Notes under the pieces: model-generated
What the model was told of the DNA's origin: nothing
Database searches by the model: none
Seen by the model: the letters and a program-made list of their open reading frames with translations, nothing else
Program-made: the position numbers and the translations under genes
Shown: piece after piece, positions 24,501 through 33,848 of the stretch
Layout of the letters: each line of letters opens with the position of its first letter
Numbering within the stretch: the first letter of the stretch is position 1
NCBI GenBank assembly: GCA_036985715.1
Contig: BTQE01000010.1
Location: 1-48,380, forward strand
DNA: 48,380 bases
Reading direction: 5' to 3'
Source: SMXL01 sp036985715
GTDB lineage: Bacteria; Bacteroidota; Rhodothermia; Rhodothermales; UBA10348

Positions 24501-24706
24501 AGTTTTCGGTCTGCTTCTCTTTCAAAAGTGTTCTCCGTCCCGGAAACAAAGCCGCGCATCTCCTTCATCGGCTTAATGAGAATGAGTTCAATCCTATTCT
24601 CATAGCGAAGCACCTCCACTTCCTGTCCGGGTTTGAGATTCATAGACTCCCTTACCTGTCTAGGTATAACCACCTGGAATTTTGGCGAGACTTTTACTGT
24701 AGCCAT
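24497..24706 (-). CDS. AbrB/MazE-type antitoxin (SpoVT-AbrB swapped-hairpin domain)
   Basis: A 69-residue protein starting MATVKVSPKFQVVIPRQVRESMNLKPGQEVEVLRY: the swapped-hairpin AbrB domain seen in MazE/VapB antitoxins, followed by a short flexible acidic/basic tail (FVSGTENTFEREADRKL) expected to bind the toxin. Overlap with the PIN gene gives one operon. It probably autorepresses through the region just upstream (24707-24780), which I could not resolve into a clear palindrome. Confidence 0.93.
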   Translation of the reverse strand: MATVKVSPKFQVVIPRQVRESMNLKPGQEVEVLRYENRIELILIKPMKEMRGFVSGTENTFEREADRKL

Positions 24707-25144
24707 TCGATCGATATAGGTAGTGTTAAACGAATCTATGATCGAACATGTAGGACATTAGAGAAGTTCCAGAAAGGAAAAAAAGTGCGAAACGTTATAG
24801 AACACAACTACTTTCGTTGGATCGACGGAAGTACTTGGTTGCTCAAAAAGAGGGTATTGACGTCATCAAGGTAGAAAACAGTTGGCCTTCCACTGTGCAT
24901 TCAAGTACTGTTGCCATCCGAAGTGCCAGTTCCGTTGAGGGCTTACTGAGCAAGTTGAATTTCAAATTTAAGCCCCGACGTGCCCTCATCGGTATTAGAG
25001 GAACAGCGTGCGACCAGAATCAGAATTGCTGCGATTATAACGCTAGACCGAGATTTACATGTCGAGGAATCGCGCATGATTCACCTTGGTTTCTATGCCG
25101 TATCAGGCGAAAAGACGGGCACAGACCCGGACTCCGTTTTCGTG
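24707..25144. other. intergenic region with gene debris
   Basis: About 440 bp without a supported gene. It contains a 59-bp copy of the XRE gene 3' part (24884-24942). Near 24980 a short frame (GTG start, about 60 codons) reads LEEQRATRIRIAAIITLDRDLHVEESRMIHLGFYAVSGEKTG before it runs into the antisense of the next gene; it looks coding-like but I recognise no family, and it may be the trace of a lost gene. No terminator is obvious. Confidence 0.5.
24884..24942. repeat. 59-bp direct repeat, copy 2
   Basis: It matches 23816-23874 at 58 of 59 positions (C to T within AAGCGCC/AAGTGCC) in the same orientation. The flanks on both sides diverge immediately. Here it is not part of a longer HTH frame, so this is the relic of a duplication or insertion event. 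Confidence 0.8.
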
Positions 25145-26539
25145 TTAAGCTGGCTTAATATTCTGGTTCATTCGGAAAAGATTCTCTGGATCCCACTTGT
25201 TCTTGAGTTCCGAGAGGCGCTCGTAATTTTGCCCGTAAGCAGATTTGATACGGGATTCCTCGCCCCAACTCAGCGTGTTCACGTACACGCTACCGGTTGA
25301 ATACGGCGTTAACGCCTCATGAAATGCTGATACCCAGGAAATACTCGCCAAGTCATCACCGGAGTCCGCCCAACCTGCTAGAATATGAATCGAAACCGCG
25401 GCGTTTCGGTGAGGAAATGCGGTAGCGGAGGGATCGATTCGCGCCACTGCCCCGCCAATGGAATCGAAGAAAACGATAGTGAACGGTCCAGGAAGGGCCC
25501 CCGTGTGCTCGATGAAGATATCTATGACTTCGTCGGAGAGGTCTGTGAGATATTGAGCTCGAGAATAGTACCGTTGACCTGCTGGCAATCCCTCGTCAAA
25601 ACTCTGTTGCATCAATATAAAATCCATCGGCTGTACAGAATCGAGGATCGGATCACCGAATTCTCGCAGAGGCCTCAGGACTTCTTCGCCGGCAGCAAGT
25701 TCACCCGAATAGTATACGACCAGACTGAGAGCGCTCTTGCCATGATATTCCTCGGGAAAAATGGGAAGCGGAGGCACACGAAAGACAACGGGATAACAGG
25801 CCGCTTCATCCGGGGCCTGTGCCATAAAATCACGATACAATTGAAGCACATCTCGTGCACTCTCAAAAGGATGGATAATCTGCCCGCCAAGGACCATCGG
25901 GCCGATCTCGTGGAGCCGATATTCGAAGAATGTGACCACGCCGAAATTGCCGCCGCCGCCGCGAATGGCCCAGAAAAGATCCGGGTGCTCGTTCGAGCTC
26001 ACACGAAGGAGTTGGCCGTCTGCGGTTACAATCTCCGCTGAAACGAGATTATCAAGAGTTAGCCCATACTTGTGGCTGTTGTATCCCGATCCGCCACCTA
26101 AAGTCAACCCGGCAATGCCAACCGTTGAGGCTGTTCCACCCGGTGTAGCCAGTCCGAATTTCTGTGCTTCCCGGTCAAACTCTCCCCACGTTACACCGGG
26201 ATCGACCCTAGCCAATCGTTCCTCATGATCGATATGTATCTCTTTCATAGAGGAGAGGTCAATCATCAGACCATCGTTGCACGTAGCAAATCCGGCATAG
26301 TCGTGTCCTCCACCCTTCACAGACAACAGAAGGTCGTGTTCACGGGCAAAGTTTACGGCCTCCACGATATCCGTCGCTCCGCGGCAACGAGCAATCGCCG
26401 CAGGTCTACAGTTGCTGATCCCGTTCCAAACTTTCCTAAACTCGTCGTAAGTCAAGTCGCCAGGAAGAAGAAGCGCCCCCTGCATTTTATTGCGGAGGAA
26501 CAGGAAAGCGTTTTCGTGAGGTGCAGAAGTGGCCGTCAT
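25145..26539 (-). CDS. berberine-bridge-enzyme-like FAD-linked oxidase
   Basis: The preferred start is the ATG at 26539 (464 residues). The PP-type FAD domain is clear: AIARCRGATDIVEAVNFAREHDLLLSVKGGGHDYAGF, where the GGGH His is the expected 8-alpha-histidyl FAD attachment site, then GLATPGGTASTVGIAGLTLGGGSGY and LVSAEIVTADGQLL. The second covalent Cys of bicovalent BBE enzymes is missing (GGTASTVG). The C-terminal YVNTLSWGEESRIKSAYGQNYERLSELKNKWDPENLFRMNQNI is the BBE-domain hallmark. It oxidises an unknown sugar, alcohol or secondary metabolite. No signal peptide is seen. Confidence 0.93.
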   Translation of the reverse strand: MTATSAPHENAFLFLRNKMQGALLLPGDLTYDEFRKVWNGISNCRPAAIARCRGATDIVEAVNFAREHDLLLSVKGGGHDYAGFATCNDGLMIDLSSMKEIHIDHEERLARVDPGVTWGEFDREAQKFGLATPGGTASTVGIAGLTLGGGSGYNSHKYGLTLDNLVSAEIVTADGQLLRVSSNEHPDLFWAIRGGGGNFGVVTFFEYRLHEIGPMVLGGQIIHPFESARDVLQLYRDFMAQAPDEAACYPVVFRVPPLPIFPEEYHGKSALSLVVYYSGELAAGEEVLRPLREFGDPILDSVQPMDFILMQQSFDEGLPAGQRYYSRAQYLTDLSDEVIDIFIEHTGALPGPFTIVFFDSIGGAVARIDPSATAFPHRNAAVSIHILAGWADSGDDLASISWVSAFHEALTPYSTGSVYVNTLSWGEESRIKSAYGQNYERLSELKNKWDPENLFRMNQNIKPA

Positions 26540-26627
26540 AATATTTCGCAATAACAAAAGAGTGGGAAACTCTGAAAATAGATATAGGAGAAAAACCTAC
26601 TGTTGAGACCCGTATTTTCGGTAGAAG

Positions 26628-28892
26628 TTAGTTGCCGGAAGTCTCGACCTGCCATGCTCGATCTGCTTCCCTGATCAATGCAATATAGCGAGGATCGCTC
26701 GTCAAAGGCCCCCATACATCGCGGAAAAGGAACCGTATTGCAAGACACCGCCACGCGTTCCATTCCCTGGTTTTCTGAATCGCGTCGAACGCAGCATCGT
26801 TTTCGCCCATGGCAGCGTAAATCATGCCGGCAGCGAACAAATCTCCAGTTCCTTCGAAATCGTTTAAAAAAGAGCGTGCTTCGGCGAGGCTTCCCGACGC
26901 AACATACGCGAGCGCCAGGGCGGTTTGGGGACCCGAACCCGCCCATTCGACCTCTAAATCCTTAAAAACCGTTATGGCTTCCGAAAACCGACCGAGATCG
27001 TACAGCGCCAGACCTTCGTTGAATCGCCCTGTCGTCCACGGCGACTGTAATTCGTAATCACGCCGAGCTGCGATCAAGGCGTCCTCGGTCTTCCCACTAA
27101 TAAGATTGGAGAGTGCAACATTACTGATAGTCTCCGGCGACAGCGGATCAAGCTCAACCGCCCGCCTCGCGCTTTCAACCGCTTCTTTCGGATGCCCGAG
27201 TACCATGTGCACCCAACCTAACCAGTTGTGCGCGTCTGCGTAGCTGGGCTGAAGTTTAACGGCTCGCTTCAATTCCCGAATCGATTTCGGTCCGTCATGA
27301 CGGGTTGAGTGGAGAAGTCCGAGTGACGCATAGGCTTCCGCTAACGTTGGATCCACTGTTAGGGCTTGTTGAATAGCCTCTTCGGACAAAGAAAGTACGT
27401 CTTCGGTGGTTTCGTAGCCGTAGTCGTGAAGCAACGTTAGTGCATCCGCACGTCCCACCCAGGCGCGCGCGTAGCTTGAATCTTCTTCGATTGCCCGTTG
27501 GAAATAATCGGCTGCACGACGCATGCCTTGCTCGGTACGCTCATTCAGGAATACCCGACCTTGCACATAGAGTCTATAAGCAACGAGGTTTTCCGTCGGG
27601 ACCTGTTCGATTCGCTGCTGCTCCTCAGGGGTTAATTGAATTTCGAGAGCCCGAACAATTTTCTTCGTTATCTCCCCTTGAATCAAGAAAACGTTCTCAG
27701 CCGTCAATTCTTCCTGATAGTCTTTGGCCCAAACCTGTCGGTCCTCTTGAGTTTCAACCAGTCTGGCGTTTACCCGAACCTGTCCACCCGCCTCCTGGAC
27801 GTCTCCCTCGAGAAGCCACTTAACCCCTAACTCCCTCCCAATTTCTGGAATGGTCTTTTCCGTATTTCTGTATTGACGTACGGAGGTCCTTGAAATTACC
27901 CGGAGATCAGAAATGTTCGAGAGCCGGGTTAATACGTCTCCGTGGATACCCTCCGTAAAGGGGGATGACTCTAATCGACCCAGCGTCTCAAACGGCAGTA
28001 CGGCGATCGCTTCGACCACCATAGTTTCTGCAGCACCTGCTTCTTCAACGGTTACGTTGGCGTAAACCGGCTTTGATGAATCGCCCTGGTGCAATGTCGT
28101 GAGATCGTTCAACAACTCTCCGGCCGTCTGATAACGCAGCGTCCGATTCTTTGCCAAGAGCCTCGCGATGATCTGTTCCAGGTCTGTGGACGCATCTGAC
28201 CTGAGGCGTGTAATCGGTAGCGGATCTTCGTTCAGAATGCTGTAAATGATCGCCTGGTCATACACTCCTCGAAAGGCGCGCTCACCGGTTAGCAATTCAA
28301 AAAAGACAGCCCCAAGAGCCCACAGATCGGTACGACCATCGGTCGTTTCACCTCGTGCCTGTTCGGGACTCATATAGGCGATCGTTCCCAGTGTTGCCCC
28401 CTCTTTTGTCAACTGTGTCTGCTCAGCAGCCTTTGCCAGACCAAAATCAAGCAACTTCACTGTTCCTTGAGTAGTCACCAAGACATTAGCCGGCTTTACA
28501 TCCCTATGCACGATGCCCTTTTCATGAGATTGTGCCAGGCCTTCGGCCATTTGCGTTGCATAATCGATTGCTTCCTCAATCCCGAGCGGTCCGCTTTCGA
28601 TCCTGTCTTTCAGCGTCTCCCCTTCATAGTAGGCCATCGCAATGAACGTCTGGCCTTCATGCTCTCCAATCTCAAAGATGGTGCATATGTTTGGATGATC
28701 TAGTGCTGAAGCGGTCTTTGCCTCTCGAGTAAATCGTAACTTCGCTTCCTCGTCAAAAGAGAGATGTTGTGGCAGAAATTTCAATGCCACGATGCGGTCG
28801 AGCCGGGTGTCTTGCGCTTTGTAAACGACACCCATGCCGCCACTACCAAGCTGTTCGAGTATCCGGTAATAGGAAATGGTTGAGCCTTCCAC
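26628..28892 (-). CDS. Hanks-type Ser/Thr kinase with TolB-N-like domain and TPR repeats
   Basis: The 754-residue protein starts with a kinase domain: GSGGMGVVYKA (Gly-loop), Lys38 in VALKFLP, IVHRDVKPANVLV (Asp131) and LLDFGLAKA (Asp149), with SPEQARG as the APE-like end of the activation segment. It should be active. Residues about 285-410 (VEAIAVLPFETLGRL...VKWLLEGDVQEAGGQVRVNARLVE) are the TolB N-terminal-like/FlgO-type domain found in CyaA-like and kinase proteins. From about 440 to the end, TPR-like helical pairs follow. There is no transmembrane segment that I can see. It is probably a cytosolic sensor/scaffold kinase; substrates are unknown. Confidence 0.9.
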   Translation of the reverse strand: MEGSTISYYRILEQLGSGGMGVVYKAQDTRLDRIVALKFLPQHLSFDEEAKLRFTREAKTASALDHPNICTIFEIGEHEGQTFIAMAYYEGETLKDRIESGPLGIEEAIDYATQMAEGLAQSHEKGIVHRDVKPANVLVTTQGTVKLLDFGLAKAAEQTQLTKEGATLGTIAYMSPEQARGETTDGRTDLWALGAVFFELLTGERAFRGVYDQAIIYSILNEDPLPITRLRSDASTDLEQIIARLLAKNRTLRYQTAGELLNDLTTLHQGDSSKPVYANVTVEEAGAAETMVVEAIAVLPFETLGRLESSPFTEGIHGDVLTRLSNISDLRVISRTSVRQYRNTEKTIPEIGRELGVKWLLEGDVQEAGGQVRVNARLVETQEDRQVWAKDYQEELTAENVFLIQGEITKKIVRALEIQLTPEEQQRIEQVPTENLVAYRLYVQGRVFLNERTEQGMRRAADYFQRAIEEDSSYARAWVGRADALTLLHDYGYETTEDVLSLSEEAIQQALTVDPTLAEAYASLGLLHSTRHDGPKSIRELKRAVKLQPSYADAHNWLGWVHMVLGHPKEAVESARRAVELDPLSPETISNVALSNLISGKTEDALIAARRDYELQSPWTTGRFNEGLALYDLGRFSEAITVFKDLEVEWAGSGPQTALALAYVASGSLAEARSFLNDFEGTGDLFAAGMIYAAMGENDAAFDAIQKTREWNAWRCLAIRFLFRDVWGPLTSDPRYIALIREADRAWQVETSGN

Positions 28893-29325
28893 TAGTTCGT
28901 TCTATATCATATTGAGCGATTCTCCACACCTGCTTTTAGGAAGGACCCAGACAGAGCGCAATTGTCCGATACACGATTGTGAACGCCGGCGCGGAAGCCC
29001 TACCCGGGCTAATTGTATGTCTATTCTCTGCTCAGAATCAATCACGCCATAATAACGCTATCTCATCGAATCGGCCAACTCGCCTACCGTCTGTGCCAGT
29101 AGCTCGAGAATCAAAATTGATCACGTCACAAGCACAAACCATCAGGCTCTCGAAATTGGCTGTTCAGACAGCTAATATTCTCGATCCGATCCGCGAAGGA
29201 AGAGAAAGAGGAAACAGACGACGTAGAAATTGACTTGAACCGTCGGTGAACCCCTTGCGACGGCAGATCGGCTAACTGTTAATTGGAGATTCTTTGAGAG
29301 TGGTCATTCGATCAACGAAATAATT
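28893..29325. other. intergenic region between the two kinase genes
   Basis: About 430 bp with no supported gene. A plus-strand frame (28979-29233) has no family match and a biased composition. The region is moderately AT-rich near both ends, consistent with a promoter for the downstream minus-strand kinase (26628-28892). I see no repeat, hairpin or RNA gene here. Confidence 0.5.
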
Positions 29326-32055
29326 TCAGTCGTCCGTCCCGAACAACTCGTCTAAATACCTGGAGAAGGACAGAATGACGTCGACACGTGTCTGCGATGA
29401 AGCCTGAAGGGCCGCTCCGGGATGAACGATCAGGAGCCTTCCGTCTGTCGGGTTCACAGCCGTTCTGATCGTTACGGCTGGAAAGACGATGATCGTCTCG
29501 GGCGCCGAGAGGGGACGGAATACATCCCTCGTATCCACTTCGATTCGCATCAGCTCTCCGTTGGATCGATAATACAGGTATTTCCCGTCGAGCGACCAGA
29601 AAGGATCATCGGCCCGGTCTTCTACCGCTTGTATGTACAGGCGGTCCGGATCCGGGAACGAGCGCACGAAAACCCGCTGATTCTGGCCGACCGCGTTTCG
29701 ACCTATGTCGTCGATACTGTAGGCGATGTATTTTCCATTCGGGCTCACAGCCGGATCGTTGGCCCGTGTCTCACTCGTATCAATCGAAACTTCCAACCCA
29801 GTCTGTAAATTTAGTGCGATCAGATCGCCGAGATTGGTATTGCGCACATAGACCAGCCATTCTTCATCGGGCGAGACGGTCGGAAAGTCTCCGTCATCCA
29901 CCAGCTTGGTTTCTGCTCCAGATCCATCTGCGTTTTTAACGAATATGCCTGAATCCTGAACGGGACCTCCGGCGAAGTAGATTTTACCAGAGCTCGTCCA
30001 AACGGGTACCCGGTTGACGGGAACGGTATACGTGAGCCGCTGTTCGGTACGTGAGTCCAGGTCGAAAATGTAAATATTCCGACCCGCATTGGGACCGTCT
30101 GTGGCAACTCTTTCCATTGCGATCTGAGAACCGTCGGGAGAGAAAGCCAATCGATCATAGTCAGCTACCGGAAAATCCGTGACATCCGCTCGTCCGGACT
30201 CCGGATCGACCCAGGAGAGCCGTTCTCTGCCGCCTCCACCCCTGGTTTGAGGCGGAAAGAGGTAAAACGAATCGTCACCGCCGACGCCGAACTGATTAAC
30301 ATCGATCTCTTCCGTGAGCAGATCGATCGGCACACCTTCGAGCCGTATTGTTGACGCATTGAAATGCTGGGCGACGAGTTGTCCTCTGTTGTCTCCCACA
30401 TTGACGCCTGTGAGATAAAGGAGCGTCCGGTCGCCGTGCGACAGTGCACAACAGGCTCCCTGAATGAGTGTAGTGACCGTCCCGTTGTCAAGATTGACGG
30501 CAAGTACATCTGCGTCGTTGTCGGATCGCCCTGCAGTAAGAAGAATGACTGAGGTTTCCGCCACCCGGTGAAAAAAGCCGAACCAGTCATATAGTGTGTC
30601 AACCTCGGCCAGCTGGATAGGAGTTCGCTCCTGGTCTTCCATGGAGATGCGCCACATCCGGAGAGAATCCTCGGCACCTACAATCAGATTCCCACTGTCC
30701 AGCCAGATGAAATTTCGTTCCGGTCCGACAGATAATGCCCGACCGGTTGGCACTCTGGCACGGCTCACTCCGGTGTTTCCAGACATCGCGATCCAGGAGC
30801 CATCCGGCGAAAACGTGGGTACAAATAGCATCTCCGTCCCCGGCATGGACCGAATCGAGTTGTTTTCGACATCCCAGAGCTGCGTTTTGGGTAGGTTTGA
30901 AGAATCCGCACCGGAGAAAGCCCAGTATCGACCATCCGCAGATCCCGTTGGAAATCCAGTCCACGCCATGCTGGGGAGCGCAATGCTCAGCCGCCTGACG
31001 GGCGAACGCTCTACTTCCGGCGTCGGTTTGAACGCCCAACCGGCCGCTAGCCCAAGCAGAACCGCAACTGCAATGGCTCCGACCGCCCACTTTGAGACGC
31101 CCGAACTTGTTGATGCAATCGTACCTTCGGTGGTGCCAACCAACATCGAATCGGAGACGGCGCCCGTCACCGCGCTCATCGACCTTCTCGAATGCCCGCT
31201 CCCGCTCAAATCAACTGTTTTCAGATCGGCAAGCAGGTCAGCGGCCGTCTGGTATCGATAATCCGCCTCCTTTGAGAGAAGTTTTGTCACGATCCACTCG
31301 AGGCCCATCGGAACGCCCGTGCGTTTCGATGTCAGTGGGTCGGGCGTTTCGTTAAGAATTCCGTATAAAATGGCTTGCTCATAGTCGCCGCCATAAGGCA
31401 GTTCTCCGGTGACCATTTCATAGAGAATCGTTCCCAGCGAATATAGATCGGTGCGACTGTCCACTTCCTGGCCACGGGCTTGCTCCGGGCTCATGTAGGC
31501 GACGGTTCCAAGCGTCGAGCCCATTCGCGTGAGCATGGTCGACTGGTTGGTCTTTGCGAGCCCGAAATCCAGCACTTTCGCCACACCCTCCTGCGTGAGC
31601 ATCACGTTCGCGCTCTTGATATCCCGGTGGACGATTTCCTTTTCGTGCGCGGCTTTGAGCGCCTCCGTGATCATGGCGGCGATATTCACTGCCTCGTTCA
31701 GCGGAAGCGGGCCTTTCTTTACGTAATCATGCAGCGTTTCGCCATCGATGTATTCCATGGCGATGAAGGGCCTCGGGCCGTCCGATCCACCTACCTCATG
31801 GCCGTCCTCATCGACGGGTATCGCTTCCTCGATCCCAAAAACGGTTGCAATATTCGGATGATGAAGTTGCGCCGCAGCTTGCGCCTCTCGGAAGAAACGT
31901 ACCCGATCGTCTTCGCTCGCGAGCGCTGCGGCCGGGAGCACTTTAAGGGCCACGTCCCTGTTCAGCTTCGTATCCGTGGCCTTATAGACGATGCCCATAC
32001 CGCCGCGGCCGAGTTCAGCGGTGATGGTGTAATGAGAAAGTTTGTTGCCAACCAT
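29326..32055 (-). CDS. membrane Hanks-type Ser/Thr kinase with TolB/WD40-like propeller sensor
   Basis: A 909-residue protein with a kinase N-half: GRGGMGIVYKATD, Lys38 in VALKVLP, IVHRDIKSANVML (Asp145) and VLDFGLAKT (Asp163), all catalytic residues present. A short inserted loop rich in acidic residues (VDEDGHEVGGSDGP) lies between the N-lobe strands. One hydrophobic segment (KWAVGAIAVAVLLGLAAGWAF, about residues 325-345) anchors it, and the C-terminal ~550 residues form a TolB/PD40-like beta-propeller with many F-S-P-D-G-S-type strands. Layout: cytosolic kinase, one transmembrane helix, external sensor propeller. No immediate partner is known; the APC transporter gene is upstream by 87 bp. 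Confidence 0.92.
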   Translation of the reverse strand: MVGNKLSHYTITAELGRGGMGIVYKATDTKLNRDVALKVLPAAALASEDDRVRFFREAQAAAQLHHPNIATVFGIEEAIPVDEDGHEVGGSDGPRPFIAMEYIDGETLHDYVKKGPLPLNEAVNIAAMITEALKAAHEKEIVHRDIKSANVMLTQEGVAKVLDFGLAKTNQSTMLTRMGSTLGTVAYMSPEQARGQEVDSRTDLYSLGTILYEMVTGELPYGGDYEQAILYGILNETPDPLTSKRTGVPMGLEWIVTKLLSKEADYRYQTAADLLADLKTVDLSGSGHSRRSMSAVTGAVSDSMLVGTTEGTIASTSSGVSKWAVGAIAVAVLLGLAAGWAFKPTPEVERSPVRRLSIALPSMAWTGFPTGSADGRYWAFSGADSSNLPKTQLWDVENNSIRSMPGTEMLFVPTFSPDGSWIAMSGNTGVSRARVPTGRALSVGPERNFIWLDSGNLIVGAEDSLRMWRISMEDQERTPIQLAEVDTLYDWFGFFHRVAETSVILLTAGRSDNDADVLAVNLDNGTVTTLIQGACCALSHGDRTLLYLTGVNVGDNRGQLVAQHFNASTIRLEGVPIDLLTEEIDVNQFGVGGDDSFYLFPPQTRGGGGRERLSWVDPESGRADVTDFPVADYDRLAFSPDGSQIAMERVATDGPNAGRNIYIFDLDSRTEQRLTYTVPVNRVPVWTSSGKIYFAGGPVQDSGIFVKNADGSGAETKLVDDGDFPTVSPDEEWLVYVRNTNLGDLIALNLQTGLEVSIDTSETRANDPAVSPNGKYIAYSIDDIGRNAVGQNQRVFVRSFPDPDRLYIQAVEDRADDPFWSLDGKYLYYRSNGELMRIEVDTRDVFRPLSAPETIIVFPAVTIRTAVNPTDGRLLIVHPGAALQASSQTRVDVILSFSRYLDELFGTDD

Positions 32056-32142
32056 AGTGATAAAATTGGGTTCTGGTGACCAAATATATCCGAATCAGCG
32101 AATTAGACCAAGTCGAGTTCGACAACGAAGTTGGAACTGCAC

Positions 32143-33576
32143 CTATTCTCGGTCCAGAATCGGGCTATCACCACTTTCACCAAGGAAATCTTCAGGCCGT
32201 GAGGGACCGAGCTTTCTGGAATAGTAGAAATAGACCGGTAATCCCGCCGCGATGATCGCCAGTCCTGCCAGCGCGCGACCCGGTGTGGTCACGAGCGTAT
32301 TGATCAGCAGATATATAGTGGCCAGGAGAAACAACGCAGGTACGACTGGATATCCAGGCACTTTGAACGGACGCGCCACATCTGGCATTTTCTTTCGGAG
32401 AACCATTACAGACGCCACGCCCAGTCCATTAAATAACAGTAATCCGAATACGATGAGGTCGGTGAGTATGTCAAATGTGCCGGAAAGAGCCAGGATGATT
32501 GCGGCTGCGCACATTAAAATTACCGCATTTGCCGGTATGTGACTCTTCTTCGTAATGACCGAAAACCGGCGCGGCAGCATTCCATCCCTGGCCATGGCAA
32601 ACGGAAGCCTGGAATTGCTTAAAGCTGTTCCATGAAGTGCCCCAAACACGGAAGTCATCATTCCGATTGCCATTACCGCAGCACCGCCCGCTCCGAGAAA
32701 TCTCACGACTACCTGGCCCGCCACGGATGACGATTCCGCAACACTGGCGACGGCCTCTGGGGTAAGCACATAAAAGAAGGATGCATTAATCAGGACGTAT
32801 AGAATGATGAGCAACATGGTGCCTCCAAAGAGCGCGCGAGGCAATGTCCTTTCAGGATCTCCAACCTCTTCTGCAACCATTGTGACCATTGCCCACCCAT
32901 TGTAACTCCAGAGCGCTCCGACGATGGCTGCTCCAAAACCGGCCATCCCAAGTCGGACGCCTGACGCTACGCCTTCGCACGCGCCTGCCGCTCCGGTCTG
33001 GGCGTAGTGTCCCCATGTGCCATCCGAGAGAAAAAATGCTCCCAGAGCGATTCCAATCACCAACGCAACCTTTAAAGCTGTTACGACTGAAGCAAAAATT
33101 CCATTAAAGTGGGCAGATGCAAAGTTCAGCACCATTACGACAAGCAGAACGCCCACCGTGAGCATCTGGGCCTGAGACCCAGCGAGGGTACCACCGATCA
33201 AATCGTTAAAAAAGATTGCAAAGACAATCGCCAGCGCAGCCATGCTTCCGGCGCCGTCGATAAACGTCGCCATCCAGCCATATAAAAATGCCCACACTCT
33301 GCCGAATGCAGCTCCGATAAAATTATACTGTCCGCCAGCTCGTGGCATCACAGTGCTCAGCTCTGCGAACGAGAGAGCTCCGGCGAGTGTGAAAATGCCT
33401 GCCACTACATATGCTAGAAGCACCATACCTGGCGAACCCACATTGCACGTCATGACCCGAGCTTTCAGGAAGACACCTGAACCAATGACTCCGGTTATGA
33501 TAAGTGCCGCTGCGGGAATGAGCGTGAGCCCGCGGACAAGGTGACGTGAGCTAGCGTTTGATTTGGCCTGGATCAT
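32143..33576 (-). CDS. APC-superfamily amino-acid permease
   Basis: A 477-residue integral membrane protein with about twelve hydrophobic helices. TM1 starts AAALIITGVIGSGVFLK (the G-S/T-G-V-F substrate motif typical of APC amino-acid carriers), and FAELSTVMPRAGGQYNFI is the conserved loop after TM2/3. The Pro-rich loop KVPGYPVVPALFLLATIYLL near the C-terminus also matches APC/LAT-like carriers. Substrate: an amino acid or related amine; the sequence does not say which. A GC-rich hairpin lies in its 5' leader. Confidence 0.93.
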   Translation of the reverse strand: MIQAKSNASSRHLVRGLTLIPAAALIITGVIGSGVFLKARVMTCNVGSPGMVLLAYVVAGIFTLAGALSFAELSTVMPRAGGQYNFIGAAFGRVWAFLYGWMATFIDGAGSMAALAIVFAIFFNDLIGGTLAGSQAQMLTVGVLLVVMVLNFASAHFNGIFASVVTALKVALVIGIALGAFFLSDGTWGHYAQTGAAGACEGVASGVRLGMAGFGAAIVGALWSYNGWAMVTMVAEEVGDPERTLPRALFGGTMLLIILYVLINASFFYVLTPEAVASVAESSSVAGQVVVRFLGAGGAAVMAIGMMTSVFGALHGTALSNSRLPFAMARDGMLPRRFSVITKKSHIPANAVILMCAAAIILALSGTFDILTDLIVFGLLLFNGLGVASVMVLRKKMPDVARPFKVPGYPVVPALFLLATIYLLINTLVTTPGRALAGLAIIAAGLPVYFYYSRKLGPSRPEDFLGESGDSPILDRE

Positions 33577-33684
33577 AAAGGAATGTAGTCAACGCGCGTC
33601 ATGCGATGCGACTTTCCGGATTTCACAAAGCCGACGGTCGCTCGATGACACCCGGTACGCGTTCAACCATCCGCCTGAATTTCC

Positions 33685-33715
33685 GCGGGTGTGCTGAACC
33701 TCGGCCAACACCCGC
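33685..33715. promoter_or_regulatory. GC-rich inverted repeat in the 5' leader of the permease gene
   Basis: GCGGGTGT, a 15-nt loop and ACACCCGC form an 8-bp perfect stem 109 bp upstream of the permease start. There is no T-run, so it is not a standard intrinsic terminator in either direction. It may be an operator or a leader RNA element; this is the only structure seen in the 270-bp gap. Confidence 0.35.
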
Positions 33716-33848
33716 CATAGGTAGTAGCCGCTCCAGATTGGTCCAAATTTTTCTTTTTTACGGGAATGGCCATACGCGGAGGAAAGAATGAGGGCGACTC
33801 AGCGCAACATTTTCGGTTGATCTGATGCCCTCAATAGACTATGAAGGG

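Noticed and set aside
24980..25300. short plus-strand frame reading LEEQRATRIRIAAIITLDRDLHV
   Set aside because: Its first 55 codons look coding-like but no family is recognised and the rest is antisense to the oxidase; recorded only as debris.
25385..26041. 218-codon plus-strand frame inside the FAD oxidase
   Set aside because: Antisense shadow with no recognisable domain.
28979..29233. 84-codon frame in the gap between the kinases
   Set aside because: Biased composition, no ribosome binding site, no family.
30596..31261. 221-codon plus-strand frame inside the membrane kinase
   Set aside because: Antisense to the kinase, Ser/Thr/Pro-rich translation, no domain.
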